Shown here: positions 23,401 through 35,500 of the stretch, piece by piece
Layout of the letters: every line of letters starts with the position of its first letter
Position numbering within the stretch: position 1 is the first letter of the stretch
NCBI GenBank assembly: GCA_037126765.1
Contig: JBBCBC010000021.1
Span: 23,019,434-23,083,433 of the forward strand
Reading direction: 5' to 3'
DNA: 64,000 nt
DNA from: Stenogyne calaminthoides
Lineage: Eukaryota; Streptophyta; Magnoliopsida; Lamiales; Lamiaceae
Translations under genes and position numbers: made by a program
The notes under the pieces: generated by a model
Seen by the model: only the letters and a program-made list of their open reading frames with translations
Databases searched by the model: none
What the model was told of the DNA's origin: nothing

Positions 23401-24470
23401 CATATAGAGCCTTTTTTAGACGACATACATGATCGGGTACCTTGGATCAACGAAGCCCGGGGGTTGAGCCATGAAAATTGGCTTTTGGAGAACACCATTC
23501 AGAAAGGCATTCTTGGCATCCAGCTGATGAAGAGGCCATTTACTTTAACAGATAGAGCCAAGATAACCCGAACAGTGGAAGCTTTGACAACAGGAGTGAA
23601 TGTATGACCGAAGTCTGTGCCTGAAATCTGTGTGAAGCCTTGAGCCACAAGACGGGCCTTGTGACGCTCAATCAAACCATCAGAATGATACTTGGTATGG
23701 AACACCCACTTGGAGTCAACAATATTAGTGTCCGGGGGACGAGGAACGAGATCCCAGGTTTGATTAGAGGGAAGTGCATCTATCTCCTCTTGCATGGCTG
23801 CAAGCCACTCGGGAGACTTAGCAGCCGATTTAAAACCACGAGGTTCAGAGGTTGCCAATGGTGCCGAAAGAAGAGAAGTAGTGGCAATATCAACCGGATA
23901 ACGGGGCTTGAAGATTCCAGCTCGAGCACGAGTCGTCATAGGATGAGATGACGACGTAGGCGGAGGAAGATGCTGCTGAACATGAGGAGCAGGAGCAAGT
24001 GGCTCAACAAGAGAAGGCTCATGAGCATCACTGAATTTTGGACAAAGTGTGCAAGGAGAAGTCCGTTCGGATTGAAGCAAGGACTCAGGAGTGGACGGTG
24101 GCGTACGAGCCGAAGGCAAATCAACTTCCAAAAAAGTGGTGATCTTAAGAGTGGAAGTATTATTTTCTGCAGTGGTTCGCGAGAAAGGGAAAGAAGATTC
24201 ATCAAACTGCGCATGCCGAGTGATGAATATATGAGAGCATGAAGGATCGTAGCATCGAAAACCCTTATAAGAGCTACTATAGCCCAAGAAAATGCAAGGA
24301 CGACTGCGAGGCATCAACTTGTTAGCAGCATAATCACGTAAATAGGGATAAACGCAACAACCGTTGGAATAACTCGGAGCAACATGAAAAAGTAGCTCGA
24401 AAGGTGATTTTGTTACCCAAAATAGAAGATGGAAAACGATTAATGATATGAACAACTGTGGAAAAGGCAT
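23401..24470 (-). pseudogene. Copia integrase C-terminal and reverse transcriptase N-terminal region
   Basis: Reading down from 24470 are the integrase C-terminal motif (F-L-G-Y-S, about 24280), a Ser/Pro-rich linker and R-A-R-A-G-I. The start of the reverse transcriptase follows with W-L-A-A-M-Q-E-E-I, K-W-V-F-H and K-A-R-L-V-A-Q-G-F. After V-R-V-I-L-A-L-S the frame shifts near 23520-23540, and the D-A-K-N-A-F block is split between frames. This is the middle part of the pol gene of the 20262-25638 element. Confidence 0.87.
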
Positions 24471-24980
24471 CGAACCACAGTGATGCTGGACAATGAGAGT
24501 GAAACATCATGGATAAATTTGTTTCAAAAACATGGTGATGCTTGCGTTTGGCACTCCCGTTTTGTTGAGGAGTATATGGGCATGACATTCGATGATGAAT
24601 GCCATGAGAGTGCATAAAGTCACGAACCCGAGCATTGACAAATTCTGTACCACCGTCACTTTGAAAAACCTTAATCGTGCTAGAGAATTGGTTGCATGCA
24701 AACTTATGAAAACGAACAAGCACATCATAGAAATCGGACTTAGCACGAAACGGGTATATCCAGGTGAAACGAGAATAATCATCAATAAAAGCACGGTAAT
24801 AACGAAAGCCATCAGAGGTAACAATCGGGGCTGGTCCCCATAAATCACAGTGAATAATGTCAAGCACACAAGCATCACGTTTCTCATTTAAATCAAAACT
24901 CATCGTTTACTTTTGGCCAGTTGACAAGAGGAGCACACAGTAGGATTCAGTAAAATGGATGAAACCGACAAATATCCTAA
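24334..24980 (-). pseudogene. Copia integrase core (catalytic Glu replaced)
   Basis: The zinc-finger C-x2-C is at about 24905-24945, followed by an in-frame stop. The core runs from 24903. The first two acidic residues are present (H-C-D-L-W-G-P near 24840; Q-S-D-G-G-T-E-F near 24655). The third, in the Q-N-G-x-A-E-R-K motif, is Lys (AAA codon, plus-strand 24547-24549), a change that should abolish strand transfer. The frame remains open to 24334 but overlaps a shifted frame from about 24400. Confidence 0.88.
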
Positions 24981-25424
24981 TTAATTTAAATGGGAAATAA
25001 TAGAAAACGGGACATGCCCCAAACGTACGTGCCATAAATTAAAGCTAGCTTTTAAATTACGAGAATGTAAAGCAGCAACTAGTCCTGGAATGCCCTTTTC
25101 CAGCACGTACAGTCCCTGTTCACGCCTTCCTCGTGCCAAAACCTGCTTGGTCAGACGATTCTGAATTTCAAAAGATTGGTCAGAAAATATAATATCCACT
25201 GGAAAATCAGAAGTAAGCTTGCTTATAGACAATAGATTTTTGATCAAATGAGGAACAACCAAAACATCAAGTAACTTAATATAATCAGAAAAATCACGAT
25301 AACCGACATGAGACATAGATGTTGTGGAGTCATATGAGCCGATGCACCGAAGTCAACATACCAGTCGGAGTTAGTTTCTGAGACATTACAAGACCGAGTG
25401 AAGTCTTGAGCAAGCCTAGCAAGA
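24981..25424 (-). pseudogene. Copia protease and pre-integrase region
   Basis: It begins a few codons inside the primer site with the protease active-site stretch W-Y-V-D-F-G-A-S-A-H. The usual Asp-Thr/Ser-Gly is Asp-Phe-Gly here. A frameshift follows near 25310, then N-L-L-S-I-S-K-L and the pre-integrase W-H-V-R-L-G-H. The absence of gag between the LTR and this segment shows an internal deletion of roughly 1 kb relative to a normal copia element. Confidence 0.82.
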
Positions 25425-25432
25425 TGATACCA
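25425..25432 (-). promoter_or_regulatory. Primer-binding site of the gag-less element
   Basis: In minus orientation TGGTATCA directly follows the 5' LTR end (CTCTACA). It is an initiator Met-tRNA type site, shortened or diverged after eight bases. Confidence 0.7.
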
Positions 25433-25638
25433 TGTAGAGAAAGGTAGTATCACCAATGATCCCGGTGATTAGGAGAACGTTTATTTAAAAGCTGATTACA
25501 TAAATATTTACACGGAAATAAATCAAATAATAAATGCCCGGTTAACTATACAATTAATGCCGGGATACTAATCTGCACTAATTTATACAATCCCACTAAT
25601 CACGTAATTATTTACATAATTACTGAATATCTTTAATA
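25433..25638 (-). repeat. 5' LTR of the 20262-25638 element
   Basis: It aligns with 20262-20467 with only scattered substitutions. In minus orientation it runs from TATTAAAG to CTCTACA. Confidence 0.85.
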
Positions 25639-25643
25639 CTTAG

Positions 25644-25884
25644 AATGTGAATTAATGTAAGAATGTTGATGTCTAGAATGTGACTCTGTGCATGCGTTAT
25701 GTTATGACTCTTATAATCTTTATTGTAGCATTTAAAAAAAAAAAAATTTTATACCTTACTTTAAAAAGCAGGCTCCAGGAGCCATTGCCACCTTGGTGCG
25801 CGATTGCTACCTGTGCCAATATTTTTTTTCTTGAGGAAGTTAGCTGATTGGGCAATTAGATTTCCAATTATGGTATTTTCTAGT
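25644..25884 (+). other. Flank to the right of the copia element, possible host-gene intron
   Basis: No firm feature is present. A short frame at about 25770-25830 (A-P-G-A-I-A-T-L-V-R-D-C-Y-L) could be an exon remnant of the host gene seen at 20035, but the splice signals are weak. Confidence 0.25.
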
Positions 25885-26319
25885 CAGTGGCGGAGCCAGG
25901 AAATTCGCCGAGGTGGGCCCAAGGTCTCATGTACACTCAGGTGTACCGTGCACTCATAGTGCATTTTAGAATTATGCAAATTGTTATATAGACAAATGTA
26001 ACTTATTTACACTAAACCGTGTAATTATTTTTCCATATTAATAGTTGCACGATTAAGCATAAATAAGTTACATTTTTCAGTATAACAAGTCACACATTTC
26101 TAAAATGCATTACGAGTGCACGGTGCACATAAAAAAAAGGCACACTTTGAAATTTAAATAAAAAAATACAATGTTTAGGACTTGGACACTAACACATTTG
26201 TCTTTTAAGATCACACTCAAACCACTTAATAATAATTTATACTATACACTAATATATATATATATATATTAAAGTTTCAAAGGGGTCAGGGCCCCAGTGA
26301 CCCCTTGGTCTCATAGTGG
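25885..26319. mobile_element. hAT-like element fragment carrying a fold-back insert
   Basis: It begins CAGTGGCGGAGCCAGG, a terminus common in plant hAT-type repeats. The other side ends in an eroded 'ccccagtgaccccttgg' region. Inside, 25941-26035 and 26040-26131 form an inverted pair (arms begin GTGTACCGTGCACTC / GTGCACCGTGCACTC). Neither end gives a clean target duplication. Confidence 0.4.
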
Positions 26320-26786
26320 CTCAATTTCTGATGGGGTGTGACCACAAACCTTGTTATTTAGGGAGTAACAATTTTGTTTTATTTATTCATGAGGAATGTA
26401 ATTCGGTCGTTAGCTATAATGAAAGACATTTATGCTTAAGATTACAAAACTATAAGATTTGGAAATTACATTCATATGGTACTGTTGCAGCAGATTAAGT
26501 GAACAACTTTGCTTCTTAGTTATTGATAATACGTGGTGACACTACCAACTAATAAATTCTTATAGAAAGATAGATTTGTTTACTTCTTACTGTTATTTGG
26601 TCAACAAAAAAACAGGACTTGGGTTTCCTAGCATTGTAAGTTACAATTTTAACAAAATCTGGTGAACCTGGTAAACCTGTCACTTGAATATTAGCTGATT
26701 TTAAGTATTAAAAGTGGTGAAATTCGTATATGAACGTGTGCCAATCATTTTTTCATTAATTCACTGTTGAGTCACTATTTTGTATG

Positions 26787-26870
26787 TAGATAAATTCTTG
26801 TCTCAGCCCAAATCTGATTCCAGCTACACACCTAAGGAGGAGTTTGTAGCATCAAGATCATCAAGGCTTG
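26787..26870 (+). pseudogene. Possible terminal exon of the interrupted host gene
   Basis: After an acceptor-like TTTGTATGTAG, the frame reads L-S-Q-P-K-S-D-S-S-Y-T-P-K-E-E-F-V and stops at TGA near 26869-26871. The Ser-rich tail is protein-like but not recognised. Its link to the exon at 20035 is inferred from strand and order only. The sequence is cut by the truncated element at about 26942. Confidence 0.35.
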
Positions 26871-26941
26871 TGTCCACACATTGAGAACTCCAATATCTGC
26901 TCTTAAAGAATTAGTAAACATCACAAATTAAATGTCTACTC

Positions 26942-28642
26942 AGTTGATTGAACCTAGTTCAATCTGATGTCCCTTAACTTTCGTTTCCCTACTTTGGCTG
27001 GTGAAACAAAGTTAAGTTGGTTTACAACCATCAAGCGGTGACACTATGTGTTCCTATAAAAGTCCCGTTGAATGTAGATCCGAGCAAAAGACTTTGGTCT
27101 TAAATACCCATTGGAACGAAATCCCCGGTTTACTTTTAATTTTGATGAAAAACATCGTTTCAATTTAATGAAAAAATAATATTTTAGTGAGGAACGTTTT
27201 AAAAGGGCGGGGTATTAATTGCTTAATCGAGATCCATCATGATGTCTAAGTCATATTTGAGCAATTATTGGGCGCCGCCTATCCAAACATGACATAAGCG
27301 GACTAACAAGTATTTTTGGCGCCGTCTACCCAAACATTTAATACGGTCCGACAGATATTTAGGCGCCGCCTACCCAAGCAATAATAATGCGGACCAAAAT
27401 TGGTAACGAATTTAAATAAACAAGTTAACAAGTGGGATTTTAATAACCCTTTTAAAATCCGAAATTTAAAATCCAATTTTAAATTCTATTTATTGTTATT
27501 AAAATTAATTAATCGAATTAATTATAAAATAAAATCCAATTTTATTTCAAGACTTAAAATTAATCTTATTAGTTTAAATCAAATTTTAATTCTTTTATTT
27601 ATTAAGGGCTCATGTGCAAGTTTCAAAAACTGCACGGAAGGGCCTATCCTAAATCCAATTTCGGCACAGTCCTTCCCCTCATCATCGCCCGATTTCCAAA
27701 ACCATTTTCCGATGGGGTCATCAAAATCAAACATCCAACAATTCATCAGTTTATCAGAATTATTCCAAAAAATTCCCAAAAACTGTTCCAATTATTAGGG
27801 CTTAATCTGATTTTAATCTCATCAGTTCCAAACCAATCGAGGAAACCCAATCAACAATTCTTCAGAATACACAGTTCATCAAAAGAATAACCCAAACGAG
27901 AATCAGACATGCATCGCACAAGAACAAGAACCAGAACAGACGTATTTAATCGAATCGACACACGGGAGCGAGTTGTCGTCGCCGCCTTAGCGTGCGGGCG
28001 ACTTGTCACCGCGAAACAGAGCAACCGATTGGGGTCGCGCGTGGAGCCGTGACCCCTTTTGCTAGAATCGGTTCGAAACCAAAACAGTAAAATCGAATTG
28101 GCAGCGGCCGCCACTGGTTCGTCTCGATTTCGGTGGCGCGCCGCCTAGAGTCGAATCAAAATGGACACAGGGGCCAAGTTTTGAAGGGAATCATGCGGCG
28201 AGACTCAAATCGAGGCGAATCGGTGGCGTACCATCACGATTCGAGGGGGCTCGGAGGTGCAATCCGAGCCCACCGTCGTGAAAAGAGACGAGACCAGAGG
28301 AATAGTGACCTAATCGGGATGGGGCGGCATATCGTATAATCGAAGGAGGTGGACCCGGGCGACCGACGCGAGCCGCCTCCCACGTACCAAAGAATTTCAG
28401 CGGCGGAGGCGGGAGGATTTTCTCCCAGAGAAAACCTTAGTCTGAGTGTGGGGACGAAGACGAAAAGGTGGCCAAAACAAATAAGTATGGGGTGCGTCCC
28501 ATCTAATGAGCGTCCCCATGAATGTATATCACACATGGTGCGGTCAATTGACACGACCGCACCAAACAAATTTATAAGAAAAAATTAATTTATAAATCTG
28601 AATTTATGCAATCAATTAAAGAGCCTGGAGCTTTGATACCAC
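26942..28642 (-). mobile_element. Leader of a truncated copia element (relative of 1103-12003)
   Basis: The reverse complement matches the leader of the 1103-12003 element, without the solo LTR inserted there: the uninterrupted ATACC site is at 27104-27108. It includes the GC-rich block (about 27950-28450) and the three GGCGCCG-type motifs (27270, 27318, 27362). Similarity ends abruptly at about 26942. Gag, pol and the 3' LTR are absent, so the element was truncated or recombined. Confidence 0.85.
28630..28641 (-). promoter_or_regulatory. Primer-binding site
   Basis: In minus orientation TGGTATCAAAGC lies next to the LTR end at 28643. It is an initiator Met-tRNA type site with one change from TGGTATCAGAGC. 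Confidence 0.82.
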
Positions 28643-30187
28643 TGTTGTAATATAGAGGCACGTAAACACGTAATACATGCGCAGCGGAATAAAATAGTTC
28701 ACCAACAACGAACAGTTAATTGTATAAACAAATGCGATTAATCATAACGAGAAATCTTACAGTAATTTGATAGCAGATTTCTCATCTACGGTATCCACGT
28801 AATCCCCTTGGACAGACTTGCACAGATCTGTCAGCGTTGAATCTGAGATGGAATTTGCTAGGAAAATTCCTATTCTAGATTTTATGGAGAAACTATGTTT
28901 TCTTGTTGTAGTAAATAATGAATCCCGGGATGTCATATATATAGGGAGAGATTGACTTAAATCTTAAACAATCTTTATTAGGAAGATAATTCATAATCTT
29001 GCAAAACAAATCTCAAAGATATGTTTTTCCCTACGGATATTTTCCTACAATAATATTCCATAATATTATTTGGGATTCCTATTTAATTAAATTTAATTTA
29101 ATTAAATAGTAATAATAATTAATTCTAAATTAATATATTATTAATTTTCCATAAATTAAATATTAAATCTAATTTAATACTTAATCAACCAACTATAATC
29201 TGTACACGAGGGTTACTTGTTGTGTAACTCATAGGTCCTCATATATCGAGCGATTAGTCAAACTAACGGTCTTAATTGAACCCTAGACAATAAATCAGAC
29301 ATTCTCAATATATGAGGTACGTTGCGAGAAACGTGTAACTACCTGTAACTATAACATGGGCTATTACGATTTCCTCATTTCATTCACGAATATTCGATTA
29401 GTCTTGAACATGATGAAGTGTCTATTCAAATAACTTAATCTCTTTATCTCAAATCACTAATTGATCACTTATGTCACACTTGGCCACAAAGTCCAAGTTG
29501 ACCTGCATTGGCCAATGACTTTGATCCAATTATGATGAGAAGGAGAGTATTTTCTCTAAATCCACTTTGAGGAATGAATCTTTTTCTTGGCTCAACTACC
29601 ACGCACATGCACTTCGTGATGAACCCAATCTAAGCCATATCTACCCATGGAAGGGTGCAAGCGTCGGTCATGGTCAAAGTTCATCACTCCACACATGTCA
29701 TGCGTATTGATCTCAAGTCAAAGGAGTATCGCATCGCTCCCACTAACCGAGACACCAGTAGACACATATAGTGGAACTACATCAAACGGTTGCTCGGATG
29801 GGTATACCAATACCCTTTAAGGTATTTGTGCATCCATCATGAGATACCTAGTATCTCGCAGTAAGTGAGATCTTACTACACTCTCTAAGAGTATGATGCA
29901 GATCGCACACCAATCTCCATTGCATCATCAATATTCCATTCTTGATGATCCTTGATTGGGGCAATTTGAGGATCATGCTTAAGTCATCTGAGTTCTCACA
30001 CACTCAATGACAGTAGTGATTCAAGGGAACACAGATAAGAACAAATGCAAACAATCAAACATAATATTCTAACAAGTGTAATGCCATACATTTAATATTA
30101 AATAAATAGTAATATTAAACCAACATTGAATATTATCTTAACATTATGTCCATACAAAGGATTGTCTTTAGGACACTAACACTAACA
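28643..30187 (-). repeat. 5' LTR of the truncated minus-strand copia element
   Basis: It is the full-length reverse match of 1103-2637 and 10457-12003. In minus orientation it begins TGTTAGTGTTAGTGTCC at 30187 and ends at 28643. A TATA-like box is at 28933-28948 (reverse). It preserves the undisturbed CATCC site (29831-29835) used as target by the 1103-12003 element. Confidence 0.9.
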
Positions 30188-31074
30188 TTTATACGGTTAT
30201 CTTGAAATGAATTTATATGAAAATCCTAAAGGATTTAACATGTCTAAAGCATGTCAATCAACCCAAATGAAGATTATTCTATTAAATTACATAATTTTTT
30301 TGTATGGGCTCTAATAATTTGGACGTAAGTGGCAGTCTAGTTTAAAAAGGCTATATCATTGACCCAAATAAGTCCATATATTTTCATAAAGAAAAATGAG
30401 TCAAAATTTGTGGTCGTTGCAAAATATGTTGATGACCTCAATTTTTTATTGGAATACCTGAAGTGATCCAAGAGACAGTTATATGCTTAAAGAAAGAATT
30501 TGAGATCAAAGATTTTGTAATTATTAACTTCTATCTTGATTTACAAATTCAACACATAGAATATGGAGTTTTTGTCCATCAAATTACTTATACCCTGAAG
30601 GTACTAAATAAATTTACATGGAAAATGCGCATCCAATGAGTACCCAATGGTCATTCGATTGTTTGATCCTAATACGGATCCTTTTAGACCGCGAAAGAAA
30701 GGTGATGAGATACTTGGTCCTTAAGTACCATATCTCAGTATAATTGGTGGATTAATAGATCTTGCTAATTGTACAAAATGAAATATATTTCATCGATATT
30801 TTTCTGCTTATTTCATGAGTTACAAAAGTACGATGAAATTGATTTGCAATAGATCCGATCAAGTGAAATTTAGAAATTTATTTATCAAGACATAAACGAC
30901 TGCAACATTTGAAAGTTTATAAATCATATATGCGTCGGTTAAAGGATCTCAAATAATGTTTAAATCAGGGGAGAATTAATATGTACTCTTCTCTTTTCAC
31001 TAAATTTATGTCCTACTGGATTTTCCCCAATAAGATTTTTAACGAGACACAATGGCGGACATTCAAAGGGGAAG
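30188..31074 (+). pseudogene. Old copia reverse transcriptase / RNase H relic
   Basis: Scattered frames show copia pol residues: L-Y-G near the left edge, K-Y-V-D-D-L at about 30423-30440, K-E-F-E-I-K-D-F, V-F-V-H-Q and P-Y-L-S. Many stops and indels are present. The left side is cut exactly where the 28643-30187 LTR begins, so that element inserted into this relic. The upstream half is not found to the left of it. Confidence 0.75.
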
Positions 31075-31346
31075 TGTTATGAAATAGATCATATGTTGAA
31101 TTTCATTGGGAGTTACAAGAAAATCATATAGGAGTTTTATGTATGTTACAAGGAACTTTTCATTGCAATATTAATTCACATTTATGTATTCATTCATAAG
31201 GTTCTCTATAAATAGGTAGTATCTCATTCTCATTTGTACACACAACCAAGAAATAGTAATACTATCCTGGCTTGGTATCGCCCCCAGATGTAGTCATTCT
31301 TGATGAACTGGGTAAATAAATTGTGTTCTTAATTTATTTTATAACA
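31075..31346 (+). repeat. 3' LTR of the old copia relic
   Basis: A purine tract (AAAGGGGAAG, 31065-31074) is followed by a 272-bp segment that begins TGTTATGAAA and ends TTATAACA. An LTR-type TATA box (CTATAAATAGG) lies near 31207-31217. Confidence 0.75.
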
Positions 31347-31504
31347 TTTAACACCTTTTTTTTAACCTAGGAGTAATACTTAAAAAATATAACACTTAAG
31401 AGTAAGAGCTACTTATAAATGTTACCTAATAGTAACTACCCCTTTAAAAATTTCGGAGTTACTTCTATTGTAAATTTTCATTTAAAAATTTCTGCACATT
31501 TATC

Positions 31505-31620
31505 CAGACTAGGCTTGGCAATGGGATGGGGTGGGGTGGGGGGGGGTGGGGGGGGGGGGGGGGGGACAACTCTCCATCCCCGTCCCCGCAAAAAATCAAA
31601 ATATAAAATTAAACATACAA
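31505..31620 (+). repeat. G-tract and fragment of a 'ggcttggcaatggg' repeat
   Basis: TAGGCTTGGCAATGGGATGG leads into a run of G interrupted by T (31528-31565) and then CATCCCCGTCCCCGC. A related, longer, reverse-oriented copy is at 38690-38855. It is not a gene. Confidence 0.6.
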
Positions 31621-32517
31621 CATAAATAAAAATTAAAAATAATATATTGTTGGGAAAAAAACTATGAGGTACAAAGTGGCTTACAATTTTACAATTTAAT
31701 ACAATTGTTTTTTACAATTACACTCAACTAAAAAATCAGACTCTAAAAGACTATATTGCCCTTCCTTCCCCTTCCTTTGCAGCTGATTTATCACCTCCCT
31801 ACAGGTGTTCAATCAATGAATAGTATTCCGTATATGAACAGTACCCGCTTTTGTTGATGAACAGTGTTTTTCGAAAGTGCTAAAATTTTGGTTAAAGTGC
31901 AGATAATTTTTTTTAATTTATCTTTTTTTCTGTATAATTTTTTCTTCTTCATTTTTATATATTCACATTTTTCAAAATTTATTCTTTTTACCTTTTTTTT
32001 CAAAAATTACAGAATTATATACTATTTTTTCTACAACAAGAATTATATACTCATTTACCAAAAGTGTAAATTTTTTTATTGAAAGTGTAAATTCTTCAAC
32101 AAAAGTATAATTTTTTAAAAGAGTAGTGATTTTTTTTCAAGTAAAGTGAATTTTTGTTATATATAGTGAGACTTTTATATGTAAAGTGAACATTTTTAGT
32201 TAAAGTGAATTTTTTCTGTATATAGTGAGATTTTTATATGTAAATTGAACATTTTTTTGTCCAAACTAATTTTTTGACTTTTTTTAGCCTCATTTTTTAC
32301 TGATATGCACAAAAAATCAACAAATTTAATAGATAACCTAAACTGATACATCTCACTGTTAGTAAATCTAAATGCAGATTGATCTCTCTTAAACCACTAT
32401 TCCAGTAGATAAATGCAGCTTCCCAAAAATTAAACAGTAAACGTCCAAGTACACAAAATTCTTGCAAATAACAATAAATAAAAAGAAAAAACAGAACATT
32501 TACAGTCTTTATTGATG
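31621..32517. other. AT-rich DNA without recognised gene
   Basis: Several imperfect direct repeats of 'aaagtgaa/tttttt' words occur at about 32090-32270. No supported gene is seen. Confidence 0.5.
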
Positions 32518-35500
32518 TAATCCTGCTTCATGATTCCGACCTACATTCAAAACAGAGAATTAAATTGGAGAGCAAGGGAATATCAACATTATATTAAATC
32601 AAGATTCATTTAAACAAAATTCATTGACATTACACACGTTCCACACAGTCATTCTTGATAGAACGCGCCGGTGAAGGCGGTCCGTTGCCAGGATCGATAT
32701 TGGATGCCAAACGTAAACGTAACAAAATAAAACCTAAACAGCGTCTAAAACAAAAGGTCAGATTTCGTTACTCTTGAAGATCGAGGTGTTGGTTCCACTG
32801 CAGATCTTCTAATTTGTTTCCCAACCTCGTTCGAATGTCGGGTGGACAGCAGTCTATCGAACGTGGAGAAGAGCCTACAGTTTCGTCTCCCAAAACCCTA
32901 GTTCGCTGGCTGCAACATTTCTGATATGATTTCGTGTGCCTTAGGGTTCTGGACGAAAACAAGGCCCTTTTTATATGCTCCATAGGTTTTCGTGGGCCAG
33001 ACTAGGAATCCACTAGAAGGTATAGGGTTTGGGCTTCTTCCGGACCCAAATACTCTTATGCTCAACCCAGAACATTAATTTGGCTCGAGAACATTAATTC
33101 ATCCCACTAGAAAATTAATGTTGCACTCCCGTCCTATCTCGAACCGAATCAGGACTTCTATTAGACTTTATAATTCCCCGTGTTAAAGATATCGCGCGTC
33201 CATTAATTATTAAAACTTCTGAATGCTTTAATTAATTAATGTCTTTTATACCTTAAGTAGTACCACTCAACCTTTGTTGTCGTACGAATTAAATCCACCT
33301 GCAGGGTTTAATACGACAATCCTTTATGAGTTTCCTCAAGGGGACGTCATCATCCTGGATGTCCAGGACACGGTGCCCTAATGCCAGTAAATAGACATCA
33401 TGTGAGCGATGTCACTACCCAAAATACGGAGCATGAAGAATCTATCAAGATTCTCACCTATAGTAAATCAAAATAGTGAACAAGCACCCCACATATCTAA
33501 ATACCACACTTAAGGTTAAGAATAATAAAAGTCACCAAGACCTCTTGTTCTTCATAACAATCAGAATAGAAGAACATGTCTTATCCGTGACCCATTCAAT
33601 GCGACATAGCGCACTAGTATAAACTAATGGCCAAGACAAACCACCAACAAGTTTATACTACAACTTAAACCAATAGTTATGCCCAGAACTATCTCAGTTG
33701 TGAATACTGTTTATATCTTATAAGGAACTTGAATATGTGATCTTCTGTATGACTACAAACCCACCACATTGTCTACAACATAAGATAACCAGACACATAA
33801 GCAATTTAATCCTGCTTCATGATTCCGACCTACATTCAAAACAGAGAATTAAATTGGAGAGCAAGGGAATATCAACATTATATTAAATCAAGATTCATTT
33901 AAACAAAATTCATTGACATTACACACGTTCCACACAATCATTCTTGATAGAACGCGCCGGTGAAGGCGGTCCGTTGCCAGGATCGATATTGGATGCCAAA
34001 CGTAAACGTAACAAAATAAAACCTAAACAGCGTCTAAAACAAAAGGTCAGATTTCGTTACTCTTGAAGATCGAGGTGTTGGTTCCACTGCAGATCTTCTA
34101 ATTTGTTTCCCAACCTCGTTCGAATGTCGGGTGGACAGCAGTCTATCGAACGTGGAGAAAGGCCTACAGTTTTGTCTCCCAAAACCCTAGTTCGCTAGCT
34201 GCAACGTTTCTGATCTGATTTCGTGTGCTTTAGGGTTCTGGACGAAAACAAGGCCCTTTTTATATGCTCCATAGGTTTTCGTGGGCCAGACTAGAAATCC
34301 ACTAGAAGGTATAGGGTTTGGGCTTCTTCCGGACCCAAATACTCTTATGCTCAACCCAGAACATTAATTTGGCTCGAGAACATTAATTCATCCCACTAGA
34401 AAATTAATGTTGCACTCCCGTCCTATCTCGAACCGAATCAGGACTTCTATTAGACTTTATAATTCCCCGTGTTAAAGATATCGCGCGTCCATTAATTATT
34501 AAAACTTCTGAATGCTTTAATTAATTAATGTCTTTTATACCTTAAGTAGTACCACTCAACCTTTGTTGTCGTACGAATTAAATCCACCTGCAGGATTTAA
34601 TACGACAATCCTTTATGAGTTTCCTCAAGGGGACGTCATCATCCTGGATGTCCAGGACACGGTGCCCTAATGCCAGTAAATAGACATCATGTGAGCGATG
34701 TCACTACCCAAAATACGGAGCATGAAGAATCTATCAAGATTCTCACCTATAGTAAATCAAAATAGTGAACAAGCACCCCACATATCTAAATACCACACTT
34801 AGGGTTAAGAATAATAAAAGTCACCAAGACCTCTAGTTCTTCATAACAATCAGGATAGAAGAACATGTCTTATCCGTGACCCATTCAATGCGACATAGCG
34901 CACTAGTATAAACTAATGGCCAAGACAAACCACCAACAAGTTTATACTACAACTTAAACCAATAGTTATGTCCAGAACTATCTCAGTTGTGAATACTGTT
35001 TATATCTTATAAGGAACTTGAATATGTGATCTTCTGTATGACTACAAACCCACCACATTGTCTACAACATAAGATAACCAGACACATAAGCAATTTAATC
35101 CTGCTTCATGATTCCGACCTACATTCAAAACAGAGAATTAAATTGGAGAGCAAGGGAATATCAACATTATATTAAATCAAGATTCATTTAAACAAAATTC
35201 ATTGACATTACACACGTTCCACACAATCATTCTTGATAGAACGCGCCGGTGAAGGCGGTCCGTTGCCAGGATCGATATTGGATGCCAAACGTAAACGTAA
35301 CAAAATAAAACCTAAACAGCGTCTAAAACAAAAGGTCAGATTTCATTACCCTTGAAGATCGAGGTGTTGGTTCCACTGCAGATCTTCTAATTTGTTTCCC
35401 AACCTCGTTCGAATGTCGGGTGGACAGCAGTCTATCGAACGTGGAGAAGAGCCTACAGTTTCGTCTCCCAAAACCCTAGTTCGCTGGCTGCAACATTTCT

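Larger units (their letters stand above)
20262..25638 (-). mobile_element. Gag-less Ty1/copia element with short LTRs
   Basis: Two 206-bp LTRs (20262-20467 and 25433-25638) enclose minus-strand protease, integrase, reverse transcriptase and RNase H. The flanking duplication is CTTGG/CTTAG. Immediately inside the 5' LTR is a primer site (TGGTATCA), followed within a few dozen bases by protease coding sequence, so gag has been deleted. A 1.84-kb solo LTR (20871-22708) splits the RNase H domain. The element carries frameshifts and has lost catalytic residues, so it could not move by itself. Confidence 0.9.

Noticed and set aside
23386..24242. Plus-strand frames across the copia pol region
   Set aside because: They are antisense shadows of integrase and reverse transcriptase coding sequence.
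32768..32983. 71-codon frame repeated at 35346-35561
   Set aside because: It overlaps the TATA-like box of each repeat unit, so the start codon would lie upstream of transcription, and it is stopped in the middle unit.
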